Assembly: GCF_002234405.1 (NCBI RefSeq)
Contig: NZ_NMQT01000072.1
Span: 25,281 to 89,280 of the forward strand
DNA length: 64,000 nucleotides
From: Amycolatopsis thailandensis
GTDB taxonomy: Bacteria; Actinomycetota; Actinomycetes; Mycobacteriales; Pseudonocardiaceae
Reading direction: 5' to 3'
Shown: piece by piece, positions 42,801 through 54,800 of the stretch
Layout of the letters: every line of letters starts with the position of its first letter
How positions within the stretch are numbered: position 1 is the stretch's first letter
Notes under the pieces: generated by a model
Seen by the model: only the letters and a program-made list of their open reading frames with translations
The model's database searches: none
Told to the model about the DNA's origin: nothing
Made by a program: the position numbers and the translations under genes

Positions 42801-45800
42801 TCCGGCCCCCGACGATGTCGCCATCGTCGAACACGTGCAACTTCGTGTTCAGCTGCCACGCCACGACCTGCACGCTCTTCATCGGCAACAAGCCGCTCAC
42901 GTGCCGCTGGAGTTCGGAAAGCACGGGGCCCGTGAGGTCGCACGCCACGACGATCACCCGGGAGACCGTGGCCCACGGGATCAGCCGGCGGGAAACCGCG
43001 TCGAGTCCCGCGACCGCGGGAAGGCCCTTCATGTCTCCGCCCTCGCCCGGCACCAGGAACTGTCCGTTCGCGTGTCGGCCGAACAGGACGAAGGAGTTCG
43101 GCTCGGCGGCCTGGATCCTGGCTGCGGACGTGACGACCGCTCGCACCGCCTCCCGGTTCGAGCGAGGAAGGAACGCCGCGCCGGCGGGGATTCCCACCCT
43201 GCCGGGCAGTTCCAAGGCGACGACGTTCCCCATCGGAGTCATGAGCACTCGTTCGTTCACCGGCACCTCGGCCCGCAGTGAAGCCACCCGGCTCGGCGTC
43301 AGCAACGCGTCCGAAGCCGCTACGACCCACGTCGGCGAATACCCCTCCGCCAACCGGTCCAGCGCCCACTGGTCGACCACCATGCGCAACTGGAGTGACT
43401 CCAGCAAGCCGTCCACGCGTGGCATGAGGTCCATCTCCGGGTACCACTGCGCCAAACTTTCGAGTTTCGCTCTCGGTGACATCCGTCCCGCGGGAGTGTT
43501 CGGGTCGAACCGCAGGACGAATTCGACACCTCGCTGGTCCAGCACCGCGTCCATGCGCCGGGCGCTTCTCGGCGGAGGGACCAGGTGAGCGGCCTGCACC
43601 ATGGGGCTCCTCGGGGCCACCTCGGTCCTCAGCACCCTCATCCGCTCGCGCCTCACGGCCTTCTGCTCGGCCGTGGCCCGCACGCGCCGTCTGGGCGCTG
43701 CCTGAGCCTCCCCCGTCGTCGTTCGGCGGACGTCGGCGGTGGGGGTCGGCTCCTGCCTGGTCGAGGAAGCGACCGCGGTCAGCCGGGCCACCGCCGCGCG
43801 AATCCGCGCGTCACCGGCCGTCGGCATCACCTCGCTCACCTTCGCCGAAAGCTGCTCGGCGGACAGGCCCGGTTCCTCAGCACGGAGCGTGCTCACCGCG
43901 GCTTCCACCGGCAGCGAGGCAGCGACTTCGCGCAGCGCCGCGCGGACGTCCGCGGTCAGCTGCACCAGCTTCGTCCGCCTGCCTGCCTTGCGCTCCAGCC
44001 GCAGTTCCTTGCCGATCGCCAGATCGCTGCGTGCGGGATCGGCCCGCAGCGCCCGGACGACATGCGGGACGACCTTCTCGATGTCCACGCCGCGGGTCCC
44101 ACGCTCCGCCAGGATTTCGGCCAACCGCGCGTGCACGTCCTCACCGGACATCGACTCCAGGGTCGCTGTCCTCGACTCGCGAATCCCGGCGAACGACTCG
44201 ACGATCTTGCCGCGGCCGACTCCGTAGTTGAAAGCGGTTAGGGCTTCGACGGCTTTGTCGATGGGTGGGAGCTCTCCCTCGCCGTACAACTCGCCGAGCA
44301 ACCTGTCCAAGTCAGCGCGTGAAATCCGTTGCGGCAGCCGCTGCGACCATGCCGGGTGCACTGTCTTCAGCGAGGCGAGAACCCGGTCGTGCGAAACGCG
44401 CACTCCACGGCCGCGGAGTTCGTCGGCGATGGCCAGAAACGACAGCGACCCGGACGTCACGACGTTCCCGACGAGCCGATTCACTTCGCCGTCGTCGACC
44501 GGTCGAAGCAGATCGTCCAGGGCGACACCGGTCACCCGGACCACCGAGGAGTGGAGCCGTTTCGCGTCCACGGCCTCGCGCGCCAGGAGGTCGTCGAGGA
44601 TCGGCCTGATCTCTGCCGCGTCCGTGCGATCACCGAGGCTTTCCCGCACCATGGAATCCAGAGCGCCGTCTGTGGCGCGCTGAGACGCAACGGGCTCGGC
44701 CGGGCGCCCACCGGCCGCCTTCCAGGCCCTATCGAAATGCCGCTCGATGAGCCGTGGAACCCGTTCCTTGGCCGCGGCGAAGCCCTCGTCCCAGGGCATG
44801 GCGGGATTGTCCGCGACCAGTTCCCGCGTGAAATCGCGGACGGCTTCGGTGTACTCGGGCGCGCGCGGCACCGGCCGCGTTCCCGTCAACCGGCGAAACA
44901 CTTCCGTGATGCGCCCGGTACCGGGGCGCCCGCCGGTTTCAGGATCCGTGAGCCGCTGTTTGACCTCCGTCAGCGTCGCCTTCTCACCGTTCCTCGGGGT
45001 GGCGAGGATCTGCCGGATGGCATTCTCCAGCTGCGTGTCGGTGTAGGTGAACGGCCTGCCCGCCTTGCCGCGCACCTGCGTCGACGTTTCCGTGTCGGGG
45101 TCGAGCCTGATCGCCGGAGCACGGCCACCGATGTCGTCGCCGACAGTGATCCTGCCGTCCCGATGGACGTTGAGCCGGTCACCGAGGTGGTACGGAATCA
45201 GCTCGACATGCCGGGCCTGCGGCGTGCCCTCGAGATGGGCTCGGAGCTCTCCTATCTGCGGATCGGTGAGGTAGCAGGCGACCACGACCGCGCGCTGGAC
45301 GTTGGCGGACCACGGCCGCAGCTGCGCCGACAGCGCCGTGAACACGTTCAACGCCTCGAGAGTCGCGGTCCCGTCGCCCACCCGAGGTACCGCGAAGAAC
45401 CCTTCACGGTGTTTGCCGAACACCGCGAACGTGCCCGGCTCGTCTTGCAAGCGCATCGCCGCCGCGTGCACCGCACGCACCGCGGCGCTGTCCCCACGCT
45501 GAACGAACGCCATCCCGATCGACGCACCACGAGGACCGTGCAGCTCCAGGCCGACCACGCGACCCGCCGCCGTGTCCAGCACTCCCGTCATCGCCGGTGT
45601 CGCCCACAACGCGTCCGCCCGCTCCGCCGAGATCAACCCACCGGACTTCTCCGCCACCCACGGCGCGTCACGCCCCTCCGCCAACCGCACCAAGCCCCAT
45701 CGGTCGACCAACTCCCACACCGGAGCCGACGCCCTGACACCTCCCTCATCGCGTTCGAGAACGATTCCCTGGTCCCACCCCTTCATCACCTCCAGCATCG

Positions 45801-48800
45801 CCACCAGCGACGGCTGAAGGGCATTCACCTCCGGATCGAACCTCAGCACGTGCGCCACGACACTCTCGTCCAACGCGCCACGCATACCCGACACCGTCCC
45901 CGGGGCAGGGGCGACTTCCACCAGCTCACCGGCCGACGACGTCTCCACCTCGGTGGCAGGGCGCTTGGCCGCTCGCGATCCGCTTTCCGCGGTCTGACGT
46001 GAGTTGACGCGGAGCCCGGCTTCGAGGATCTGCTCGGAGGTGAACCCCCGCACCTTTTCCCTGGTCTTCCGCACCAGCGCGGCGGCGGTCAGACCACGGT
46101 CTTCCTCGATCAGCGCCCGGACGACCTCGTCCAGGTCGGCAGCCTCCTCCTGGACTCGGGCTATCGGGGCCCGCACCTGCCGGAAGCTCAGGCCCAGGGT
46201 CGTCTTGGCCGCGATCAGAGCCGTCTGGAGACGGCGTTGACCGGCCTCGATCCTCCTCTTTTCAAGTTCGCGGCGTAAGCCCGATCCAGTCAGCTTCGGA
46301 TCGGCCAAGAACTCCTTGGCGAGCTCCACGAGATGTTCGTCCGATACCTTCTGCGTCGCCGCGGAACTTCGTTGCGGATCCAGCCTGGCCAGTGTCCCGG
46401 CGACGCTGTCGAAACTTGCCGGGATTCCGCCTGACCTCACTTCACCCCAGATCTCGACCGTCGTACTGGCCTCGGTCTCGGCGAGAACGCGGGCAACGGC
46501 GGCGTCCAGTCGCGGCGTTTCCTCCACCCGTTCCGCCGCGGCGGTCAGCGAAGTTCCGGCGGGGACCCCTTCCACGACCTCTCTCCACAGCGCTGCGAAA
46601 CGATCCCTGCCCAGCTTCGGGTATTGCTTCTTCAGTTCATCCTTGGCGCCCTCGCGGGTGATGTCCCGAACGCTCTCGCGGATCCCGGTCAGTGCCGCCC
46701 GCTGGGCATCCCAAAGCTCGACGCCGCGAAGATCGTTCTCCGTCCCGTTGACTGTTCGCCATGCCGCGAGGACGTCGCGGTTCGTAGCACCCTTCTTGTT
46801 CGACCTGAGCCACTTCCCCACCTCTTTGAACCCGACCTTGGCCCCAGCGGCCTCGAGTTCCGCTTTCGCCTCCCGGACGGCGTCCACCAGCTCTTCCAGG
46901 GAGCCGTAATTGCGTTTCTGTCGTCCGGTCGACGAGGACGGCTCACCGTCGGGCAGGGTCCGCTGCGACGCCGCTGAGCCCGAGTCGGGGTGCAAGGTCA
47001 GCACCGGGCGATGCGGACCAGGATGTGTCCCGGTGGTGATCGCGCCGTCAAGATCGACATTGATCACCTCATCAAGGTGGTAAGGCATCACGTCGACGTG
47101 TCCCGCCCCCGGAACCCCCCGGATACCGGCCGCCAGCGAATCCAGCACCGGATCCGACAAATAGCACGCCAGCACGATCACCCGCGAGAACGGCGCCCAG
47201 GACCCAACTCCCGCCGCCAGCCCACGGAAGGCCTCCACCGCCTCCATGCGCACCGTGTGGACGCCCGGCGCCTCCACCACTCCGTCCCGATGGCGGCCCA
47301 CCATGACGAACGCGTCCGGGTAGTCCGTCCGCAACCGCTCCACCGCGGCCCGTGCCCCCATCACGGCACCCACGTCGCCACGGTCCACGAACCCGGCGCC
47401 CACCACACGGCCCTGTCCATCGGCGAACTCCGAGACCACCACCCGCCCCGCCGAAGTCTCCAGCGCCCTTGCCGCGCTCACCGAATCGAGCAGAGCCCCG
47501 ACCCGGTCCGCCGAAAGCAACCCACCCGATGCCTCCGCTACCCACGACACGGGACGACCATCCGTCAACCGCGCCATCCCCCACTGGTCCACCACCTCAC
47601 GCAGCCGCGGCGAAACCAGCACCCCATCGCCATCCACTGTGGGCCGCAACGGCGGAACCCACTCGCTCACCTGTTCAAGCAGGCTCCGCAACGAAGACTG
47701 GGAAAGATTCGCCGTTGGATCGAAACCCACCACGAAAGCGACATCGCTCTCCAGCAACGCCCCGGCGTCACCGGCCGAGGCACCCTCGTCCCGCAGCTGG
47801 TCAAGCGCTTCGGGGGAAGTGCCCCGCGTATCGGCCACAGCCGGCCTTTTCGACGGGGCGGCCGCCGGGTACTCGGCCGGCCGCTTACCCGCGGCCACCG
47901 AACCCGGACGACCGGACGTGGAGTCGGCGATGTGCTCTGTCGTGGCAACCTTTCCACGCAGGGTGTCCACCAGGTCCGGATGCGTCGACCGCAAGCGGGC
48001 CACGGACTCCTGGACGCGCCGATAGTCGATGTTTCGCCCATGCGCTTGCAACGCCCTGGAGAGGTCCGCGACCGAACCGATATTCCGCACCGTCCGGTCT
48101 TCGCGCAGGAACCGGGTCAAGTTCCAATCCAGTCCGACGTCACTCAGGACGGCAGCGGGAACACCCAGGACCGCCTTGGCCAGGCGCAAATGATATCCGC
48201 CGCGAGCGGTCCCGATACCGATTCCCTGTGCACGGAGCCGGGCCATGAAGTCGACGGTCCCCAGTCGTTCATTCCCTTTGACCAGCACCTTGGCCACTTC
48301 ACCGAGCAGCTTGTCCGATATCGATCGCGAACCGCCCTGCCGGCGGTCGGGCGCCACCCTGCTGACAGCTTCGCCGACACGCTCGAAGGTCGCTTCAGCC
48401 CCGACGGCTCGGACCTCGTCCCAAACCTCCGCGATCGTCAACTCAGCGTCCTTGGCGAGTGCACCCCGGACAATCGCGTCCAGCATGACGTCGTCGACCA
48501 CTCCCAGCGCGGCGGCAGCCGGCAGCCGTCCCATTTCGGCCACCGCGGCGGCCAGTCTCGTCTCGTCGGCGATACCCCAGTTGATGAGGTGCGCCACGGC
48601 CTGCTCCGGAGTCCAGCCCGGCCTGTTTTCGAGGGTTTCACGTACGACCGAGGCCAACTCCCGGGTGGCGCTTTCCGGGCCGGCGGCCGAACGCCCGCCC
48701 ACACCCGTATCGAGTGCGGGCAGCGCATCGCGCACTGATCTCCCGACTTCTTTCCGGCGGGAAACGGGCGCCGTCTCGTTCACCTCGTGCCACGCCTGCG

Positions 48801-51800
48801 AGAACCTCTTTCCCCCTGCCTTCACTCCCGCGTCTGTCAAGTGCTTCTTGACCTCGCTCTGAGTGATCGCCTTCGTGCCCCCCTCCGGCCTTGCCTTCTC
48901 CAGAGTGCTGACCGCTTCCCTGGTGAGGTCTTTCAGTTCCTCCAGCGTGTGCTCCGCGTCCCTCCCGCGTTTGACCTCGAACTGCGAATTCGGCTCAGCG
49001 AGGCTCGCGGCAGGTGCGCCGCCGTCTCGCACAGGGATCGAATCCGGGATCGGCCCGCCCCAGAGCTGGAGCACCGTCGCCATGTCGACCTTAGGCAACT
49101 CCGGCCTCTGCTCGACGAGGTTCCGCAGCTCGCGGAGAGCTTCACCCGGACCGATTTCGGGGTTGCTGTCCCGAATACCCTGGAGGGCGTCCCGGAAGGC
49201 GCGAGCAGCGGGCTCTCCACGCAACTTGCCGTCGTGCCCACGCACCCGGTTCCAGGACTGCTGCAAGAACTCGTTGCCCGGGCTCTTACCTGTGCCCGGA
49301 TCCTTGAGCAGATTCTTGGCCAGATCGAAAACAGCCTTCGCCGTCACCTTTTTCTCGCCATAGCCCAGTCGCGACATGGCATCCCGCATGGCCGCGTCGA
49401 GTTTCTCCGGATCATGCTTCGACTTCGGCGCGGACGGTGGCATGCCAGGCCGGCTCGGTCCCGATGATGAAGGGTTCGTATCCCGCCAGAGGGCATCGAA
49501 CCGGGTTTTACCCAGCGGCGCGTAGCCTTCTTTGGCGAATTTCTCTTTCAGCGCACTATAGGCTGCCTCACGGTCGATTCCCGCCGAGCTTCCGAGCAAC
49601 TCGGCCAGCGCCGAACGAAGTTGGTCCCTCGGCACTGGAAGTGCCGCCGTCACCGTTCCGTGGACTCGATGCCAAGCCGCCACGACCGACTCCGCGGGGA
49701 AGTTCCGAAGCCGCGCGATGACTTCGCCTTGCGTTATGTTCGCGCCTTTTTCCTCGATGACGCCTTTGACAGCTTCCATGGCGGCAGCCACTTCGATTTC
49801 ACCGTGCTCGGTCCATTCGACGGTCCGGCGTACCGGGATCTCGGCCGCGCCCGGCGTGGCGTCCGGGTGGAGGCTTACGGCCGGAACGATCGGCCAGAGA
49901 GCCTCGCCGGACATGATGGTGCCGTCATGGTGGATGTGGACCTGATCGTGCAGGATCCGGGCCTCGACCTCCACGCCGGGAGGGGCGAGCCGGCGCAGTT
50001 CGCCCACGATGGGGTCGGTGAGGTAGCAGGCCAAGACGACCACGCGCCGGACTTCCGACCAGGGCACGAGATGATCCGACACCGCGGCGAACGTGTCCGC
50101 GGTGGGCACTCGTGTCGTGTCGCCGTATCCCGTCGGTACCGCGAATGCCCCGTCCCGCTGCCTGCCGGCGACCACGAAGGTCCCGGGCTGTTCCTCCTCC
50201 AGCTTCGCGGCGGCGGCGCGGATCGCGCGAACCTCCGCTGCTTCGGCGCGATCGAGGAAGGCCACACCGGTCGGGGTATCTCCCTTGCCCGGCAGCAGCA
50301 ACGCGACCATTTCCCCCGCGGGCGTCGCGAGTCCCCTTTCGATCACCGGTGCCTCGGCGACGTGGTGCCTCGCCTCGGCCACGTGGTGCTCCTCGGGCCT
50401 CAGCGCCACGGACAGCAGGGATCCGAATGCGGGAGTGGCCGGTGTCTCCGTGATCTCCATGCTGTCGCGGCGGTCGGGAGTCTCGGCACCGTCGGTCTCA
50501 TCGGCTTCGTCGACGCGATGAGCCGGGTTGGCTTCGGACTCGCCCGGGTCCAAGAAGGACTCCAGCTCCGTCGCAGGTTCCGAAGCGCGCGTAGCCGGCT
50601 CCCGAGGCGCGGGGATCTCCGTGGGGGACGGCGACTCCGGTCGCGGCGAGGACGGCCACGCACCGGTCTCCACTTCTTTGTCGCCCGCGCCGGCTCGCTC
50701 ATCGGCACCGGCCTTCTCTCCCGGCTCGGTGAGCTCGGAACCGCTTCCCGAGCTGGGGCGCTCGTCACCGGAGATCGCCTCGATCCAGATGTCGGCCCGC
50801 GTGTCACCGCGGCCGCCGGCGAAGATCGGCGTCGTCTTCATTCCCAGCTCGGCCATGCCCACGCGTTCGTGGCTTTGCAAATGGAGCTGAGCGAGTGCGA
50901 GCTTTTCACTCAGTTCGCGTTCGAGGAGCGTCCGGTGCGCCTCGAGATCGGCACCCCCCTCGAACCGGTAGCGAAGGACAGTCTGCTTGCCTTCCCGCCG
51001 CGCTCGCAGCACTTGCTCGACGACCTTGGCCAGCTCGGCCCGCCGGGCGTTGCTGCCGTCCCCGTGTTTCTGGAACTCGACACGCGCGGCCGGGGCGGTC
51101 GCGGTCAGCCACGGCTCCCGCACGTCGGTGATCGCCTGCCGATAGCGCTCTTCGGCCAGTCGCCACGCGGCCTCTGCCGTGTTCTCCGCGAGGCGGTTCG
51201 CCTCCGTCGGTTCGGTACGGAGTTTCGCCCGTGCGGCCTCCCAGGCCGCGTCCGCGCGGGCCATCTCGTCGGCCGCGTCCATCACCGAAGCGGGAAGACG
51301 GTCCTCGCGGTCGGCGTATCGGGTCACGTAGCCGCGGTCGAATTCGACATCGACCACCGTTCGGCGACCCGAAAACCGGGAGTCCGGCTCGATGACGATC
51401 CGGAAGTCCCACGGCTCCGACCAGACACTGGTGATCTTCTCTGGTTCGGCGCCCTTGTTCACCGAGGGCAGCTCGGGGCCGCCGGAACTGCTTCCCGTAC
51501 CCTGCTCGCTGCCGTCGCCCCGGCCGCCGAGCGGTTCGAGGCCGATGACCCAGTCGCTGATCCCGCCGAGGGTCTGGCGGCCCTGTTCGTAGGTCTCCGA
51601 ACCTTTCGGCTGGGGCACGCCGGCGGCGACATACGGGAGCGCCAGCGGGGCGTGTTCGCTTTCCGTGCCCACTTCGGTGTGCTTGCTGCCGGACCAGCCC
51701 GACGATCCGGTCAGCCCGACCCTGGCGCTGGCCCCGAGCAGTTCGCCATCGCCCCGGGGCCGCGCGTACACGGTGGCCTTGACCCCGAGCGCGGGAGGCA

Positions 51801-54800
51801 GTTCGAGTTCCACGCCCACGGCGTACCGGGTCTGCAGCGCCTCCAGCCTGCTCGGCGAGAACGCGGCGCGCGCCAGCCGCACAGTCTCCGAATCGACCGC
51901 GCGGCCCGCCGTCCGCAAGCCGAGGTCCAGAGCCCGCACGAGATCGGCGGTGTCACCGCGGAAGTCCAGCGCGCGGGAACGCCTGGGGTCCGGGAACCGT
52001 GCGCCCAGCGTGTCCTGCGCCCACTGACCCAGCGCGTCCGGGGTGCCCTCCGAGGGGTGCCGAACGGTCACCTGTCCCGCCGAGAGTTCGCCGTCGACCG
52101 GCTTCGGGCTGTCCTCCGGAAGCGAACGAGACATCACCGTCCGGTCCACGGATGTCGCGGCCAGCAGCTCCCCCTTGCGTTCGATCCGGAGATCGAAGCG
52201 GAAGTCCGCCTGGGAAACCGAAACCACGCCGCGCGCGACCTCCGACTGAATCCGGGTCTCGACGTGCTGCCGCTGTTCCGCACGGAACTGCTTGAGCCAT
52301 TCCGATATGCCGCCGAAGCCGTATCCCACGTTGACGTACGGCGCGCCGTGCTTGCCGGGCTTGGCTTCCGACTCCGCCACGGCCTTCTCGGATCGCAGGG
52401 AAACGGCCGGCGAGAACAGGCTGGTCAGTTCGGCGAGGATCCGCGTCGAGGTTTTCGACTCGGTCCGGGATCGGGCGACCGTGGTAGTCCTGGTCAGGGT
52501 TCCGTGTCCGACGTCCGGTGCGCTGGGACCGGTCAAGGGCTCGGCGCTGACGACGAGGTCGAAGGTCTCGCCGCTGACCCGGTCTTCGATCCGCAGGGGC
52601 GTGCTCGTCCCGCCGTTGGTGACGTCGGCCAAGTCGCTTTGGAAACCGGCGAGGTAGCGCTGGGCGTCCCCCAGGTTGTCATGCGGCCCTTCCAGCCTGG
52701 ACAGCGGCAGCAGCCGCTCGGCGCGCTCGCGGCCCAGCGTCTCCACGAGGCTTTCCCGCAGAGCGCCGATCTGGTCGCTCAGATCGAGCGGATCCAGGAC
52801 GCCGTGTGCCCAGCCCGCGGGCAGCGCGGGGCGAGCCGACCCGCTCACGGAGGTAACCGACTGCTCCGGCGTCGGAGTGGCCGCCAGGTCGCGCTCCGCC
52901 GCGGTGATCCGGGCGTCTTCGGCGAGGATCACCTGTAGCTGCTTCTCCGTGACCAGCACCGTGGCGGCTTCCGGCAGCCGGTACCGCACACCGAAGGACT
53001 TCGGTGCCGCGGCTTTCGTGATGTCGTAACGATCGACGTTCCCCCGGTGCCGGGAGCCGGCGATCTCCGTGACCCCCAGGGTCGCCTCGACGAGGTGGTA
53101 GGTCTCCGGCTCGCCCCGGAACCCCGTCGAGGTCCCGGTCTCCGTCCGCGTCATCGAGCCCGTGTTCCGGCCGCCCTTCCAGATGGCCAATTCCTGCAGC
53201 AGCAGCCCCATCGCGCGGCTCAGCACGCCGACGGCCTCGCGGACCGTCTCGCTCATCGGCACCCAGGCGTACTCGACGGAGTTCGCCTGCGTCCAGCCCT
53301 TCGCCTTGCCCTGTCCGGTCGTCTTGGTCCCGGAGACCGTCCGGTCGGGCTGCCGGGTGTAGGTCGCGAGCACCTTCGGCTCGTGGAGGGTGTAGGAGAC
53401 TTCGAGCTGGGCGGCGGCGTCGGCGCGCCGCCGCGCCCATCGCTGATCACCGATCACCGTCGGACGGCTGAAGAGCCGGGGGTTCAGGCGCGCGGACCGT
53501 TCGGAGAGCTGTTCGTCCCGGAGCCGTGAGTTCTCGCCGTCGGCGAAGGCGAGGGCCGGATCGCCGCTCGCCCGCTCCTGCGCCTCGGCACCGTGCTTCC
53601 GCACGTGGTCCAGGCCTTTGATCGAGACCACGCGAATGTTGTCGAGTTCGCGCGACTGCCCTCGGTGCGGCTGTCCACCCGAGGCGAGTTCGTGCTCGGG
53701 CACGGTCTCCCAGCCGACCGGCTCCACCCGACGGATCAGCTCGACCGCACGGGACACGGGCAGTTCCAGGACGACGTCGACGTCGACCGAGCCCCGGTCG
53801 GCGTTTCCGTCGGGGTCGACGATCTCCAGTTTGTGCGTCTCCGGGCGGTGCAGCCCGGACGCGCCGAACGAAGCGCCACGGACGAGCGCGTTGTGCCGGT
53901 TCCAGTAGCTGCCCTCGACGTCCAGCCGGACGCGGGCCCGGTACCGCCGCAGCGGTTCGGGCCGGACGTTCCCGGAGGTGTCCAGCTCCGTCCCGATCGC
54001 GCTCCGGTCGGTGACGCCGGTCTGCTGCTCGAGATCCGTCGTCCTGCTCGATGTCCGGGTGCCTTTGGAGTACGCCGTGAGCAGAGCCATCGAATTCACC
54101 ACGGAGGAGTAGACCCGCGCCACCGCGCCACCCAGGAACGACTTCGTCACCGAGGCCGTGGCCGCGGTTCGCTCGGTTTCGCTCAGCGTGGTCTCGACCG
54201 GCCTCCCCGCCGGAGTGTCCAGCGGCTCCAGCTCACCCAGGAGTTTGGCCGAGACCTGGAATGACGCGTGGTACTCGTGCCCCCACCCGTGCTCGGGGGT
54301 GAGGTCCACCGTCAGCGGACCATCGGAGAGCATGTCGGCCGCGCGCCGGGCCAGGTTCTCCCCGGAGATGGCGCCCGCGATCGCGCGTCCCCGCGCGACC
54401 CGGCGTGCCTCCGCGGCCGACCGCCCGCCCGAGGGCGGAGCCGCGTCGGGATCGACGACGAAATCCGTGTTCCGCCATGCCCAGCGGTGGTGGCCGGGGA
54501 TGGTGCGGGCCGAGGCGCGCATCATCGCGCTGAGCCGTTCCGCCGCCTCCGGAAGCTGGAGCGCGGCCTTCGCCACGGCGCCCTCGGCCTCGGCAGCCGG
54601 CACCGTCCGCACCGGCTCGCCCCGGTCGCCGGTGATCCCCGCCTGCCGGGCGTTCTCGACGTCGGTCCAGTGATAGCCGTCGAGAGCGCCGGGGAAGGCA
54701 ACGGCCGGTTTGCCCGGCGTGCGGGCTTCGACGCGGTAAACGGTCTTGTAGCGCACGACAGGTTCGGTCCGCTCGGTGGCGTGATCAGTGCCCGTCGTCC

